A stretch of 42,519 nt of DNA. It comes from UBA10210 sp964408425. Its GTDB lineage: Archaea; Micrarchaeota; Micrarchaeia; Norongarragalinales; Norongarragalinaceae. The stretch covers positions 1 to 42,519 of the forward strand of contig CAYOZI010000007.1 of assembly GCA_964408425.1 (NCBI GenBank). Direction: 5' to 3'. Each line of letters opens with the position of its first letter. Position 1 is the stretch's first letter. The translations under genes and the position numbers were made by a program. This document shows, piece after piece, positions 6,901-14,772 of this stretch. The notes under the pieces are model-generated. The model saw only the letters and a list, made by a program, of their open reading frames with translations. It was not told where the DNA came from and searched no databases.

Positions 6901-7959
6901 ATGGAAACGGCGTACCGGGTTTTCATATTGCTCGTTTTGCTCAGCGGGCTGCTGATCAGCGCCGGAATAGCTTTCAGGAACGGATCTCCCAACGGAACGG
7001 ACTTTTACTATCATTTGAAATACGCCGAGAAATACGCGAACGGGCAAATGGCGTTGTTCGACCCGCAATTGATGGAGAACAACAAAGGGCCTTACCCTCC
7101 CTTGTTCCATCTTCTCTTGGCGATTCCAGTTTTCCTCGGCTTCGGAATCCAGTTCGGGGCGTTGCTCCAGGCCATTCTGTATCCGTTGGTTTTGCTTTCG
7201 ACCGCATTCCTGGTTTTCAAGCTGGGGGGTTTGAAGCCGGCCGCGTTTACGGCGGTTGTTTTGCTTTCTGCAGTGGCGTTTTTCGACAGGGGAGGGCAGG
7301 TCACCCCGCAGTCGGTCGACGTGATATTCATGCCTATTGCGGCGTTCGCTTTCTTCAAACGCAAGGAACTTTTGTTTTTAGTTTCAACAGCCGTAATGGC
7401 TTACTCGCACGCTCCCTACAGTTTTCTTTTGCTAGCGCCGTTTCTTTTGTACGCTTTCTGGAAGAACTTCAACAAAAACGCGGTTTTCAAAGCCGTTGCG
7501 GTTTCCCTTCCGATTGCCTTGCTTGTACTCTGGTTTTTGCCTTCGATGCTTTCTGCTGCTGGGGGCGTTAACACTACTCAAGAGCAGCTGATCTATCATG
7601 ATCCGTTTTACCTTCTGGCTTTCATCGGGCCTCCGCTGTTCGTGGTTTTCCTTATTTCGGTTTTCTACTTTTTCAAAAGGAAGGAGGCGGCTGTTCCGGA
7701 TGAGGAAAACGGGTTGAAGCAATTCGGGCTGTTGTGGCTCGCCTGCCTGACGCCACTGCTGCTAGTTTTTCCCGACAGGTTCGCGTCTTACGCGGCGCAG
7801 CCCATCGCGGTTTTCTCGGGCTTGGTTTTGGGTAGGATAATAGCAAAGCCTTGGAAAATTCTTTTTGTCTTAAGCGTACTGCTGTTGCTGGGCTGGTTGT
7901 ACAACACGATTCCATACTGGAATCTCTTGCTGGAAGGAAGGCTTGTTCCAGTTCCTTGA
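6901..7959 (+). CDS. Polytopic membrane protein, probably GT-C-fold glycosyltransferase-like
   Basis: The 352-residue protein has about 8-10 membrane helices. After the first helix comes an acidic outer loop (NGTDFYYHLKYAEKY, about 31-45) and then PYPPLFHLL near 64-72. This is the pattern of GT-C enzymes, in which a first-loop Asp binds metal or a lipid-linked sugar (compare the DxYYHL-like loop of AglB/STT3 relatives). The protein is shorter than most GT-C enzymes and lacks a soluble C-terminal domain. It lies 19 nt after the antiporter gene, probably cotranscribed, with GAGGGGG near the start. A role in glycosylating the nearby surface proteins is inference; a transporter is an alternative. 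Confidence 0.6.
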   Translation: METAYRVFILLVLLSGLLISAGIAFRNGSPNGTDFYYHLKYAEKYANGQMALFDPQLMENNKGPYPPLFHLLLAIPVFLGFGIQFGALLQAILYPLVLLSTAFLVFKLGGLKPAAFTAVVLLSAVAFFDRGGQVTPQSVDVIFMPIAAFAFFKRKELLFLVSTAVMAYSHAPYSFLLLAPFLLYAFWKNFNKNAVFKAVAVSLPIALLVLWFLPSMLSAAGGVNTTQEQLIYHDPFYLLAFIGPPLFVVFLISVFYFFKRKEAAVPDEENGLKQFGLLWLACLTPLLLVFPDRFASYAAQPIAVFSGLVLGRIIAKPWKILFVLSVLLLLGWLYNTIPYWNLLLEGRLVPVP

Positions 7960-7964
7960 AAAGC

Positions 7965-8624
7965 TCACCAGAGTTTCTTTCCCTTCACTGCTTTGTAAAG
8001 CCTTTCCGCGAAATCAGGGCGTTTTTCCAAAGCACCCTGGAGTTTTTCAAGCCGTTCGGAATGGTTTTCGTAAGAAACCTCCCCGTACTCTCCACCCGGG
8101 GATTTCTTCAAGAAAGATTTTTTGTAATCCCCTTCCCTGTGCCCTTCCCGCGAGAGGACGAGGGCGGTTAAAACCGTTTCTGGAATGACGTCGTGTTCCC
8201 CGGCGAAATCTTCCAATTGCAACGCGAGTTTCGTGTTCTCAAGCAGTTTCCTGAGCTTTTGCGAGCGTCTCTCGCCTGCTTCGGCAGATTCGGCCATTGA
8301 AACCAAGTCGTGGATCGAATGGCGTTTTATTTCTTCGTAAGCGCCCTTGTGCCAAGGCTTTGCTCCCTTTAACTTCAGTGCGCCCACGTGCGTTTCCGTC
8401 TTGCGAATCATCGCGTCAAAAACTGACTGGTCTGCGTGAGCCCAGTTCAGCCTTCCGTTGACGAAATCCTCGTACTCTTTCCACCTGGTCGGATCGTGGT
8501 GGAGGACTATCGCAACTAGGGCTTGCGACAAGGGCGATTTCCTTTCCTGGGCGAAACCCCGGATTTTTCCGGCGTGCCCTGGCAGAACGTCGTCAAGAGG
8601 ACGCGTTATTTTCACTTTCCGCAT
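7965..8624 (-). CDS. Conserved-looking soluble protein of unknown function
   Basis: The 219-residue, highly charged (Lys, Glu, Arg, His), predicted mainly helical protein has no membrane segment or signal peptide. I recognise no family or catalytic motif. Noticeable segments are ALVAIVLHHDPTRWKEYEDF (about 36-55) and a helical, possibly coiled, stretch around 120-150. The gene is convergent with the GT-C-like gene (5-nt gap) and divergent from the RelA/SpoT homologue, with which it shares a 183-nt promoter region. The ATG has GGGGGGAT a few bases upstream as a possible ribosome binding site. Confidence 0.7.
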   Translation of the reverse strand: MRKVKITRPLDDVLPGHAGKIRGFAQERKSPLSQALVAIVLHHDPTRWKEYEDFVNGRLNWAHADQSVFDAMIRKTETHVGALKLKGAKPWHKGAYEEIKRHSIHDLVSMAESAEAGERRSQKLRKLLENTKLALQLEDFAGEHDVIPETVLTALVLSREGHREGDYKKSFLKKSPGGEYGEVSYENHSERLEKLQGALEKRPDFAERLYKAVKGKKLW

Positions 8625-8807
8625 CGTTCATCCCCCCTAGAATTTTTTTCAATGTTTTTCGTTTTCAGAAGCTACCTCGGTCATCACAAGTCAGACTGGG
8701 ACGGTATCATCACGAAAAGAATAAGCGGGCGCAGGACTAAAAAAGCCTTTGGTTTATGCAAAGGAAAAAACTAAGCGCGGAAAAAATAAAGCCGGTTTGA
8801 ATGCCGG
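8625..8807 (+). other. Divergent intergenic region before the RelA/SpoT homologue
   Basis: 183 nt separate the two divergent starts. A-rich AAAAAATAAA at 8781-8790 lies 18-27 nt before the ATG at 8808 and may be its TATA box; GGTTTATGCA near 8750 is an alternative with a short leader. A 40-codon open frame (8652-8774, + strand) is present but has no ribosome binding site and is not called. Nothing else recognisable. Confidence 0.4.
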
Positions 8808-10412
8808 ATGAGAATGTTTTTCAACGCCGGCGGGGCTATAAGATTCATGGTGTTGAAGCCTGCGGAAGTGGTAAAACGCCTTTCTCCCGAATTGCGGGGC
8901 TTAAGCCTGCTGAAGGAAGGCTGGTTTTCCCGACAGTTGCCTTGGGCGCACGACGTTTACGAAGGCATGTCGAGGCCCGACGGAGAACCACAGCTGCACC
9001 ACTGCCTACGAGTTGCCAGTTACGCATGGCACCATTCGCAGGGAATGGGCGAGAGAGACCGTAGGACAATGTCTTCCGCAGCTTTGTTTCACGATATTCC
9101 TGCGACCAAATATTCCGTCTTGCAGAAGGTCGGCGTGAGGGCTGCGAGGCTTGTGCCGCAATTGCACGATTACGAACGGCAGGCCAAGAGCTTGAAAAAC
9201 ATCGGCGAGATTCTCAAGAGGAAAGACCTGGACCCGGCGGCGTTGTTCCTGCGCATGATGGTTTTGAAGGACGCTTTCAAGGCGGTCGAGTCAAGGCCTG
9301 AAGGCGACCAGCAACGGATTGCAGAGGAAGCGGCGCTGGTGGGGGCGAAACTGGCGCGAAGGTGGAATTACTTTTCCCTGGCCGAAGACCTGGAGGACAA
9401 GGCTGCGAAAGTTCTTTACCCGAAGGAATACTCGCTGGTTGCGCGGACTACCGAGAAAGAATTGACTCCGGAATCAGTTTCGCCGGAATCGAAAATCGTC
9501 GAGTCCAACATCAAGTTCATTCACGAAGAGATGTCCAAAACCTTGGATGATTTGAAAAAAGACGGGAAGCTGGATTCCAACGCAAAGCTGGAAGTGAGGC
9601 TGAAAAAACCGTACAGCATAATCACGAAAATGCTGAGGTACCAGGCGAAGGGAAAAAGCGTGAAACACCCGCTGGACTTGCCTGACATTTACGGCGCGAG
9701 GATAATCCTGCCCGGAGGAGGCCCGGAAAGCGTAAGGCAGGCTTTTTCCAACCTTGCCACGCATTCGAAACGGACTGCCCGCGGGGTGGGCAACGTCGAA
9801 AGTTTTTTGGGTAAAGACAGGAAAGAAAGCGGTTACGAGGCGCTGCACTTCCAACTCCACTTGGAACGAAAGGTTCCGTCCTTCTCGACGAAAAGCTTGA
9901 CTAGCCCGAAGTTCGGGCTTTTGTCCACGCGCGTTCCTCTAAATGTGGACGTTCAGCTTTTGGACCGGCATATGCACGAGAACAATGAAACCGGCCGCAC
10001 ACACCCTTCGATTTACAAAGGAGAGAGAATGAGCGACAGGACGCTTCAAGCCGTTCGAGAGTTCGGGGAGCGGCTGAAAAGCGGTTTGCCAGAACCGGTA
10101 AGGGGAATAGACGTGATAGTCGAAGGCGCCTTGCTGCAAGACCTGCCGAAAACAACGAGCGCGGTGGACATCGCGCATTACCACTTGGGCTCGAAGTTCG
10201 GGGACAGGCGTTTCGAGGTTTTCGTGAACGGAAAGAAGGCGAAGCTCACTCAGCAGTTGGAAAGCGGCGACAGGGTTTACGTGAGCGTCAGCCAGAAAAG
10301 CAAGCCTTATTCCATAAAGGAACTGGAAAAATTCAGGAAATGGGCGCAGTGGGACACGACCACGGCGTTTTTGAATTACCTGCTCCGCTTGAAAAAGGAG
10401 AAACAAGGATGA
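8808..10412 (+). CDS. rel: RelA/SpoT homologue: (p)ppGpp hydrolase/synthetase with TGS domain
   Basis: The 534-residue protein has the order of a long RSH enzyme. The HD hydrolase-like domain (about 50-215) keeps His64/65, His95-Asp96 and Asp155, and ends in LAEDLEDKAAKVLYPKEY, a match to the RSH ELEDLAF-YLEPEEY segment. The synthetase domain (about 235-400) has VRLKKPYSIITKM (Arg264, Lys266), DIYGARI (Asp293), SGYEALH (Tyr343) and VDVQLLDRHMH. A TGS domain (about 447-498) and a short helical tail follow; there is no ACT domain. Deviations: the hydrolase ED motif after HD is replaced by IPAT, the Glu of EVQ is Asp381, and the loop holding RXKD or EXDD is shortened, so which activity survives is open. 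Long RSH proteins are rare in archaea. A start at 8847 is possible. Confidence 0.85.
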   Translation: MRMFFNAGGAIRFMVLKPAEVVKRLSPELRGLSLLKEGWFSRQLPWAHDVYEGMSRPDGEPQLHHCLRVASYAWHHSQGMGERDRRTMSSAALFHDIPATKYSVLQKVGVRAARLVPQLHDYERQAKSLKNIGEILKRKDLDPAALFLRMMVLKDAFKAVESRPEGDQQRIAEEAALVGAKLARRWNYFSLAEDLEDKAAKVLYPKEYSLVARTTEKELTPESVSPESKIVESNIKFIHEEMSKTLDDLKKDGKLDSNAKLEVRLKKPYSIITKMLRYQAKGKSVKHPLDLPDIYGARIILPGGGPESVRQAFSNLATHSKRTARGVGNVESFLGKDRKESGYEALHFQLHLERKVPSFSTKSLTSPKFGLLSTRVPLNVDVQLLDRHMHENNETGRTHPSIYKGERMSDRTLQAVREFGERLKSGLPEPVRGIDVIVEGALLQDLPKTTSAVDIAHYHLGSKFGDRRFEVFVNGKKAKLTQQLESGDRVYVSVSQKSKPYSIKELEKFRKWAQWDTTTAFLNYLLRLKKEKQG

Positions 10413-10474
10413 ACCCCTGCTTGGGTGAAACCGCAACGCTCAAGGTTTTAAACTTGAAGATGGTTAAGAAATAA
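10409..10474 (+). CDS. Possible 21-residue ORF coupled to the RelA/SpoT gene
   Basis: ATG at 10409 overlaps the rel stop as ATGA, and AAAGGAG at 10395-10401 lies at a normal ribosome binding distance. The frame encodes MNPCLGETATLKVLNLKMVKK and stops at 10472-10474. It has no recognisable motif. The stop-start overlap and binding site argue for coupled translation, but a chance ORF of this size is plausible. Confidence 0.25.
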   Translation: MNPCLGETATLKVLNLKMVKK

Positions 10475-10477
10475 TCC

Positions 10478-10489
10478 GTTTTAAAAAAC
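10478..10489 (+). promoter_or_regulatory. TATA box of the lemA-htpX unit
   Basis: GTTTTAAAAAAC lies about 31 nt before the ATG at 10515, leaving a very short leader with AAGGTGG. It is embedded in a short inverted repeat (CGTTTT/AAAACG). Confidence 0.4.
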
Positions 10490-10514
10490 GCCGTTTGGGC
10501 TGAAGGTGGTTGTA

Positions 10515-11069
10515 ATGGCTTTGGAACTGGTTTTGATTGCAATAATCGTCATCATAGCGTTGTTCCTGATTTTGGTTTACAACGGTTTGGTGAGGGTGAA
10601 CAACCTCGTCAAAAACTCTTGGAGCCAGATTGACGTCCAATTGAAGAAAAGGGCGGACTTGATTCCCAACCTGGTTGAAACCGTGAAGGGATACGCGAAG
10701 CACGAGAGAAGCGTGTTCAAGGAAGTTACTGAAGCGAGGGCGATGATGCTCAAAGCGCAAACAATTCCTCAGAAAGCCAAGGCGAACAACATGCTTTCCG
10801 ACGCGTTGAAAAGCATTTTCGCGGTTGCCGAAGCCTATCCCAAGCTCGAGGCGAGCAGCAACTTCAAGCACTTGCAGGAAGAATTGAGCGACATAGAAGG
10901 GAAAATAGCTTATTCGAGGCAGTTTTACAACGACTCGGTTTTGGAGTTGAACAATTCGATCCAAACGTTCCCTAACAACGTCATCGCAGGGTCGCTGGGA
11001 TTCACGCAAAAAGACTTTTTCGAAGCAAGCGGCGAGGAAAGGAAGAACGTGAAAGTCAAATTCGACTGA
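10515..11069 (+). CDS. lemA: LemA family membrane protein
   Basis: About 184 residues with one N-terminal membrane helix (about 3-23, LVLIAIIVIIALFLILVYNG) and a helical-bundle domain. The LemA signature VNNLVKNSWSQIDVQLKKR, then ADLIPNLVETVKGYAKHE, is complete. The ATG at 10515 is chosen over an in-frame GTG at 10506 because AAGGTGG precedes it. LemA proteins are widespread, of uncertain biochemical role, and are often encoded beside HtpX-type proteases, as here (66-nt gap). A pyrimidine-rich tract follows the stop (11080-11110) and may slow or end transcription. Confidence 0.9.
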   Translation: MALELVLIAIIVIIALFLILVYNGLVRVNNLVKNSWSQIDVQLKKRADLIPNLVETVKGYAKHERSVFKEVTEARAMMLKAQTIPQKAKANNMLSDALKSIFAVAEAYPKLEASSNFKHLQEELSDIEGKIAYSRQFYNDSVLELNNSIQTFPNNVIAGSLGFTQKDFFEASGEERKNVKVKFD

Positions 11070-11136
11070 GCGGTTCTTTCCCTTCCTTTTTATTTTTTTC
11101 TTTTTCCAGTTTTTTCGTTTTAACGGGTGAATAGAA

Positions 11137-12021
11137 ATGCCGGAATTGAACAGGCAAATTGAAGGAAACAAGCGCAAATCCTGGCTTTTCGTCCTATTCC
11201 TATTTATTCTCGTAATGCTGACAGTCTTCTTTTTCGGGATTCTGACGGGTTTGGGGAACGCGGGTTTCATCATCGCCTTGTTTCTCGCGTTGCTGATGAC
11301 CGTCGGGTCGTATTACTACAGCGACAAGATCGTGATCGCGTCTACGGGCGCCAAGCCCGCCGAAGGCCCCCAATTCAGAAAGTACCATTCGCTGGTGGAA
11401 GGGTTGTGCATCGCGTCTGGGTTGCCCAAACCCAGGCTGTATTACCTCGAGGATAACGCAATCAACGCCTTTGCTACTGGGCGGGACCCGAAGCACGCCG
11501 TGGTATGCGTTACTACGGGAGCGTTGGAAAAGCTGGACAAGAGCGAGTTGGAAGGGATTCTGGCTCACGAATTGAGCCACGTTAAAAACTATGACATCCG
11601 TTTTGTTACTTTTGCCGTAGTGATGGTCGGAATCGTCGGGATACTGGGTAATATGGCGTTCAGGATGATGTGGTTGGGAGGGGGAAACCGCAGGCAGGAC
11701 GGGAGGGCGGGAGTGGCGATAATGGTAATAGGGCTTTTGTTCTTGATTCTCGCGCCTTTGTTCGCAAAACTAGTCCAATTAGCCGTTTCCAGGAAACGCG
11801 AGTACCTGGCTGATTCGACCGGCGCTTTCCTAACGCGTTACCCGGAAGGGTTGGCCAAGGCGTTGGAAAAAATCAAGGCTGAGGCTTTACCGGTGAAAAC
11901 GGCGGATTCCACCACTGCATCGCTTTTCTTTTCCAACCCGTTGAAAGCCTCGAGTTTTTCGAACTTGTTTTCCACCCACCCGCCTTTAGACGAGAGGATA
12001 AGAATACTCAGGTCCATCTAA
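11137..12021 (+). CDS. htpX: HtpX-type M48 membrane zinc metalloprotease
   Basis: The 294-residue protein has two N-terminal membrane helices (about 17-37 and 41-60) and the zinc site HELSH at 144-148, with a third ligand probably Glu in SRKREYLAD (about 226). Two further helices lie between them (about 158-178 and 190-210). HtpX degrades misfolded membrane proteins with its active site on the cytoplasmic face. The pairing with lemA is a recurrent arrangement across prokaryotes and suggests a shared membrane-stress role. The start ATG is preceded by GGGTGA. Length and topology are normal for the family. Confidence 0.92.
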   Translation: MPELNRQIEGNKRKSWLFVLFLFILVMLTVFFFGILTGLGNAGFIIALFLALLMTVGSYYYSDKIVIASTGAKPAEGPQFRKYHSLVEGLCIASGLPKPRLYYLEDNAINAFATGRDPKHAVVCVTTGALEKLDKSELEGILAHELSHVKNYDIRFVTFAVVMVGIVGILGNMAFRMMWLGGGNRRQDGRAGVAIMVIGLLFLILAPLFAKLVQLAVSRKREYLADSTGAFLTRYPEGLAKALEKIKAEALPVKTADSTTASLFFSNPLKASSFSNLFSTHPPLDERIRILRSI

Positions 12022-12046
12022 TTACACGCCTCTCAGGTGGTTCTTT

Positions 12047-12937
12047 TTGATTGTTTGCGCCGGCAGCATTGCTTTGGACACTACGCACACCCCCTTCAAA
12101 AGTGCGGTCGGGATAATGGGCGGCTCTGCATCCTACTTCGGCATTTCCTCCTCCTTTTTTACGAAAACCGCTTTGGTGAGCGCGGTTGGAAGGGATTACC
12201 CGCAAGAGTATTTGCAAGCGCTGGAAAAAAAGTGCAGTCTGGAAGGCGTCGAGAGGCTGGATCACGCCAGCCTTTTTTTCGAGTCGAAGTTCGACTTCGA
12301 CTTGCAAAACCGGACTGCGCTGGTTTTGGAAAACTCGATTTTCTCGAAAGCATCGTGGAATGTTCCGGATGGTTTGAAAAAAACGGATTTTCTCTTTCTC
12401 AACACGCACACTCCGAGCGTTGATGAAAAACTGCGTTCCCAGGTGGATGCGAAAATGGTTTTCATGGATACGATCGAATATTTGACGTTGAAGCAAAAGC
12501 CCGCGCTGATGGGGTTTTTGAAGAAAACGCAGGGCTTCGTTTTGAACGATGCGGAAGCGAGGATTCTCGCGGGAGAGGCGAATCTCGTGAAAGCCGGGAA
12601 AAAAATCCAGTCTCACGGCCCGGAAATCGTCGTCATAAAAAAAGGGGAGCACGGCGGGCTGTTGTTTTACGGAAAGGACGTTTTTCCCTTCCCCGCTTTT
12701 CCGCTCGAGGAGGTCGTGGACCCGACCGGAGCTGGCGATTCTTTCGCAGGCGGGTTCGTCGGCTGGCTGGACAAGAAGAAAAACGTTGACGAAAAAACGT
12801 TGAGGGAAGCGTGTTTTTACGGCACGGTGATGGCAAGTTTTTGCGTGGAGGCTTTCGGGGTAAGCCGGTTGTTTGAATTGAATGAAGAGAAGATTGAAGG
12901 CAGGCTGAAGGAATACCAGCGGCTTGTAGGATTTTGA
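12047..12937 (+). CDS. PfkB/ribokinase-family sugar kinase
   Basis: The 296-residue protein phosphorylates a sugar or nucleoside with ATP. The N-terminal part has the substrate-binding Gly pair (GIMGGSASYFG, 23-32) and the C-terminal part the anion-hole and catalytic motif DPTGAGDSFAGG at 225-236, with base Asp231. The substrate cannot be told from sequence. The start is a TTG at 12047 with GGTGG six nt before it; no ATG lies near enough to give a complete N-terminal strand. It begins 25 nt after htpX and its stop overlaps the ribosome binding site of the following 35-codon gene. Confidence 0.85.
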   Translation: MIVCAGSIALDTTHTPFKSAVGIMGGSASYFGISSSFFTKTALVSAVGRDYPQEYLQALEKKCSLEGVERLDHASLFFESKFDFDLQNRTALVLENSIFSKASWNVPDGLKKTDFLFLNTHTPSVDEKLRSQVDAKMVFMDTIEYLTLKQKPALMGFLKKTQGFVLNDAEARILAGEANLVKAGKKIQSHGPEIVVIKKGEHGGLLFYGKDVFPFPAFPLEEVVDPTGAGDSFAGGFVGWLDKKKNVDEKTLREACFYGTVMASFCVEAFGVSRLFELNEEKIEGRLKEYQRLVGF

Positions 12938-12949
12938 GGTGTTTGGAAA

Positions 12950-13057
12950 ATGGGTTTGGAAAGCAAAATCAGGAGAAGAAGGACGAGGATCGCGTTCAAG
13001 ATGAGGAAGATCAAGGCCAGGCTTACGAACAAGACGCAGAGAAGAAAGAAAACTTGA
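12950..13057 (+). CDS. Very basic 35-residue protein
   Basis: ATG at 12950, TGA at 13055-13057. The product has 9 Arg and 7 Lys among 35 residues and one acidic residue (Glu4). It starts MGLESKIRRRRTRIAFKM and ends TQRRKKT. GAGGTG at 12936-12941 overlaps the sugar kinase stop and gives an 8-nt spacing, so translation is well supported. Composition resembles the smallest ribosomal proteins (L41e, L39e type) or another RNA-binding peptide, but I cannot align it to a known one. A competing frame over the same bases lacks a ribosome binding site. Confidence 0.6.
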   Translation: MGLESKIRRRRTRIAFKMRKIKARLTNKTQRRKKT

Positions 13058-13101
13058 AACGCTTGTTCTTTCGGAAAAGCCTTTTCCCGCTTAAACGAAA
13101 G

Positions 13102-13111
13102 CTATTTTTTA
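13102..13111 (+). promoter_or_regulatory. TATA box of the permease gene
   Basis: CTATTTTTTA is centred 25 nt before the ATG at 13131, consistent with a leaderless transcript. A 7-bp inverted repeat (GGAAAAG at 13073-13079, CTTTTCC at 13081-13087) lies upstream and may end the previous transcript. Confidence 0.5.
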
Positions 13112-13130
13112 AGCAGGGGGTAATCTTTCC

Positions 13131-14456
13131 ATGCGCCGTTTGAGGTTGGCTAGGGCGTTGGGCTTTTGGGACGCGGTTTTCCTGGGCGTAGGATTCATAG
13201 TCGGCTCTGGAATATTCATAATGCCCGTCCTAGCGGCTCAAACGGCTGGCTCTTGGTCGTTGTTCGCCTGGATTGCTGCGGGTTTGTACACGATTTTGAC
13301 GGGATTGTGTTTTGCGGAATTGGCGGTTAGGATTCCCCGGGCAGGGGGGTTGTACGCCTACGCGCACAAGGAGCTCGGCACTTTCCTCGGGTTTTTCACC
13401 GGCTATTCCTTCTGGCTGGGATACTGGATTACCATCGCAGTGGAAATACTCGCTTTGGCGTGGTACTTGAGCTTTTTCACGGGAATAAGCTTTGAATTGA
13501 GGATTTCGATCGCAGTTTTCATAGCGTTGCTGTTCACTTTCATCAATTACCGTGGCGTGAAGTGGGGAGGCGAGACCGAGGACTTCCTTACAATCGGAAA
13601 GCTGGTTCCCCTGGGAATTTTGATTCTCATAGGAATTCCCTTGTTCAACCCTTCCGCTTTCGCGGCCGGATTCCAGTTGAACGGCGTTGCACAGCCTTCG
13701 GCCCAGGATGTCCTTCCGGTTTTCTTTTCTTCCCTAATCCTAATCCTCTGGGCTTACCAAGGCGTCGAGATAATAACCGTTCCTGAAGAGGAAATCAAGC
13801 ACGCGAAGAAAACGGTTCCGAAAGCCATCATGGTTTCGGTTGTCAGCGTCATCGTATTGTACTCGCTGATAGCGCTGGTAGTCTTGGGAAGCGTAAACTG
13901 GATGGATTTTTCGGCTTCTGAATCGGCTTTGGCCGACATCGGCACTGCGTTGGCTGGAAGCTGGATGGGCGTGCTGCTGGCGGTCGGAGGCTTGGTTTCC
14001 ATTCTGGGCGCTTTGAACGCCGTGATTCTCGCCGCTGCGAGAATAGGCTTTGCAATGGCGCGCGACGGCTTGTTCCCACGGTTTTTCGTGCACATCCACG
14101 AAAAGCACTTTACGCCAGATTACGCGCTTGGCATACAGTTTGTTCTCGTGGGAGCGTTGATCTGGTTTTACCGCGATTTCGTCACTCTCGCTTCGCTCGC
14201 GGTTTTCTTTACGCTAATTCCATGGTTTTTCAGCTGCCTTTCGGCAGTGAGAATGCAGCGGGAACTGCATCCCCACAGTTTATTCAATCATGAAGCCGTT
14301 CCGGCTTTGGCTACGGTGCTGACGCTAGTGCTTGCGTTGTACTTGCTCCAGCGCCACTGGCTTTTCGCAGGAGCGGCTGCGTTGATCGGAATAGGATATT
14401 ACCTATACAAAACAGGGCAGAACAAAAGCCGGGCGGTTCCGACCGGCGCGAAATAA
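13131..14456 (+). CDS. APC-superfamily amino acid permease
   Basis: The 441-residue protein has about 12 membrane helices and the APC signatures: GFIVGSGIFIMPVLAA (about 17-32, the unwound helix 1 that binds the substrate backbone), CFAELAVRIPRAGGLYAYAHKELG in helix 3 and the following loop (about 63-86), and WAYQGVEIITVPEEEIKHAKKTVPKAI (about 206-232). It imports or exchanges amino acids or polyamines; the substrate is not readable. It is encoded alone with its own promoter. The length is slightly short of the usual 450-480 residues because the C-terminal tail is brief. Confidence 0.9.
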   Translation: MRRLRLARALGFWDAVFLGVGFIVGSGIFIMPVLAAQTAGSWSLFAWIAAGLYTILTGLCFAELAVRIPRAGGLYAYAHKELGTFLGFFTGYSFWLGYWITIAVEILALAWYLSFFTGISFELRISIAVFIALLFTFINYRGVKWGGETEDFLTIGKLVPLGILILIGIPLFNPSAFAAGFQLNGVAQPSAQDVLPVFFSSLILILWAYQGVEIITVPEEEIKHAKKTVPKAIMVSVVSVIVLYSLIALVVLGSVNWMDFSASESALADIGTALAGSWMGVLLAVGGLVSILGALNAVILAAARIGFAMARDGLFPRFFVHIHEKHFTPDYALGIQFVLVGALIWFYRDFVTLASLAVFFTLIPWFFSCLSAVRMQRELHPHSLFNHEAVPALATVLTLVLALYLLQRHWLFAGAAALIGIGYYLYKTGQNKSRAVPTGAK

Positions 14457-14473
14457 AGCAAAAAGCAGAAATA

Positions 14474-14481
14474 CTATAAAA
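14474..14481 (+). promoter_or_regulatory. TATA box of a small hypothetical gene
   Basis: CTATAAAA within ATACTATAAAAAACTGG ends 17 nt before the ATG at 14498. Confidence 0.45.
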
Positions 14482-14497
14482 AACTGGTAGTGGGATT

Positions 14498-14761
14498 ATG
14501 GAAGAAAAACCGCCTTCTTACGAACAACGGCTGAAGCGATTGAAGGATTTGGCCGACAAAAGCTCGTTTGTCAAGGCTTTGAGAGACCATTTGGAGCAGT
14601 TGAAGAAAGAACCTAAAGCCAGTCCCTGGGAACACTTGGTTTACTTGCACTGGCTTGGAAACGAAGGGGAGTTTGGCAGTGAAGAATTGAGGGCCATAAA
14701 CCGGGAAATAATGTTTTTGAAGGGAGTAAAAGCCTACAAGATTCCCAGAACGAAAAAATGA
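14498..14761 (+). CDS. Small charged protein of unknown function
   Basis: The 87-residue protein is helical and Lys/Glu-rich, without membrane segments. It holds a Trp/His/Leu-rich core (PWEHLVYLHWLGNEGEF, about 43-59). No family is recognised. A good TATA box precedes it, and its stop lies 11 nt from the convergent stop of the pyrophosphatase gene. The single start ATG and the well-formed promoter support a real gene. Confidence 0.65.
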   Translation: MEEKPPSYEQRLKRLKDLADKSSFVKALRDHLEQLKKEPKASPWEHLVYLHWLGNEGEFGSEELRAINREIMFLKGVKAYKIPRTKK

Positions 14762-14772
14762 ACTGCTTCCGT

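Noticed and set aside
8652..8774. 40-codon + strand frame between the hypothetical and the RSH gene
   Set aside because: No ribosome binding site; the frame is open upstream into the antisense of the neighbouring gene, which suggests chance.
12934..13143. 69-codon frame overlapping the 35-residue basic gene
   Set aside because: It lacks a ribosome binding site, runs into the next promoter and start codon, and its Gln/Lys/Glu-rich product follows from the Arg/Lys codons of the other frame.
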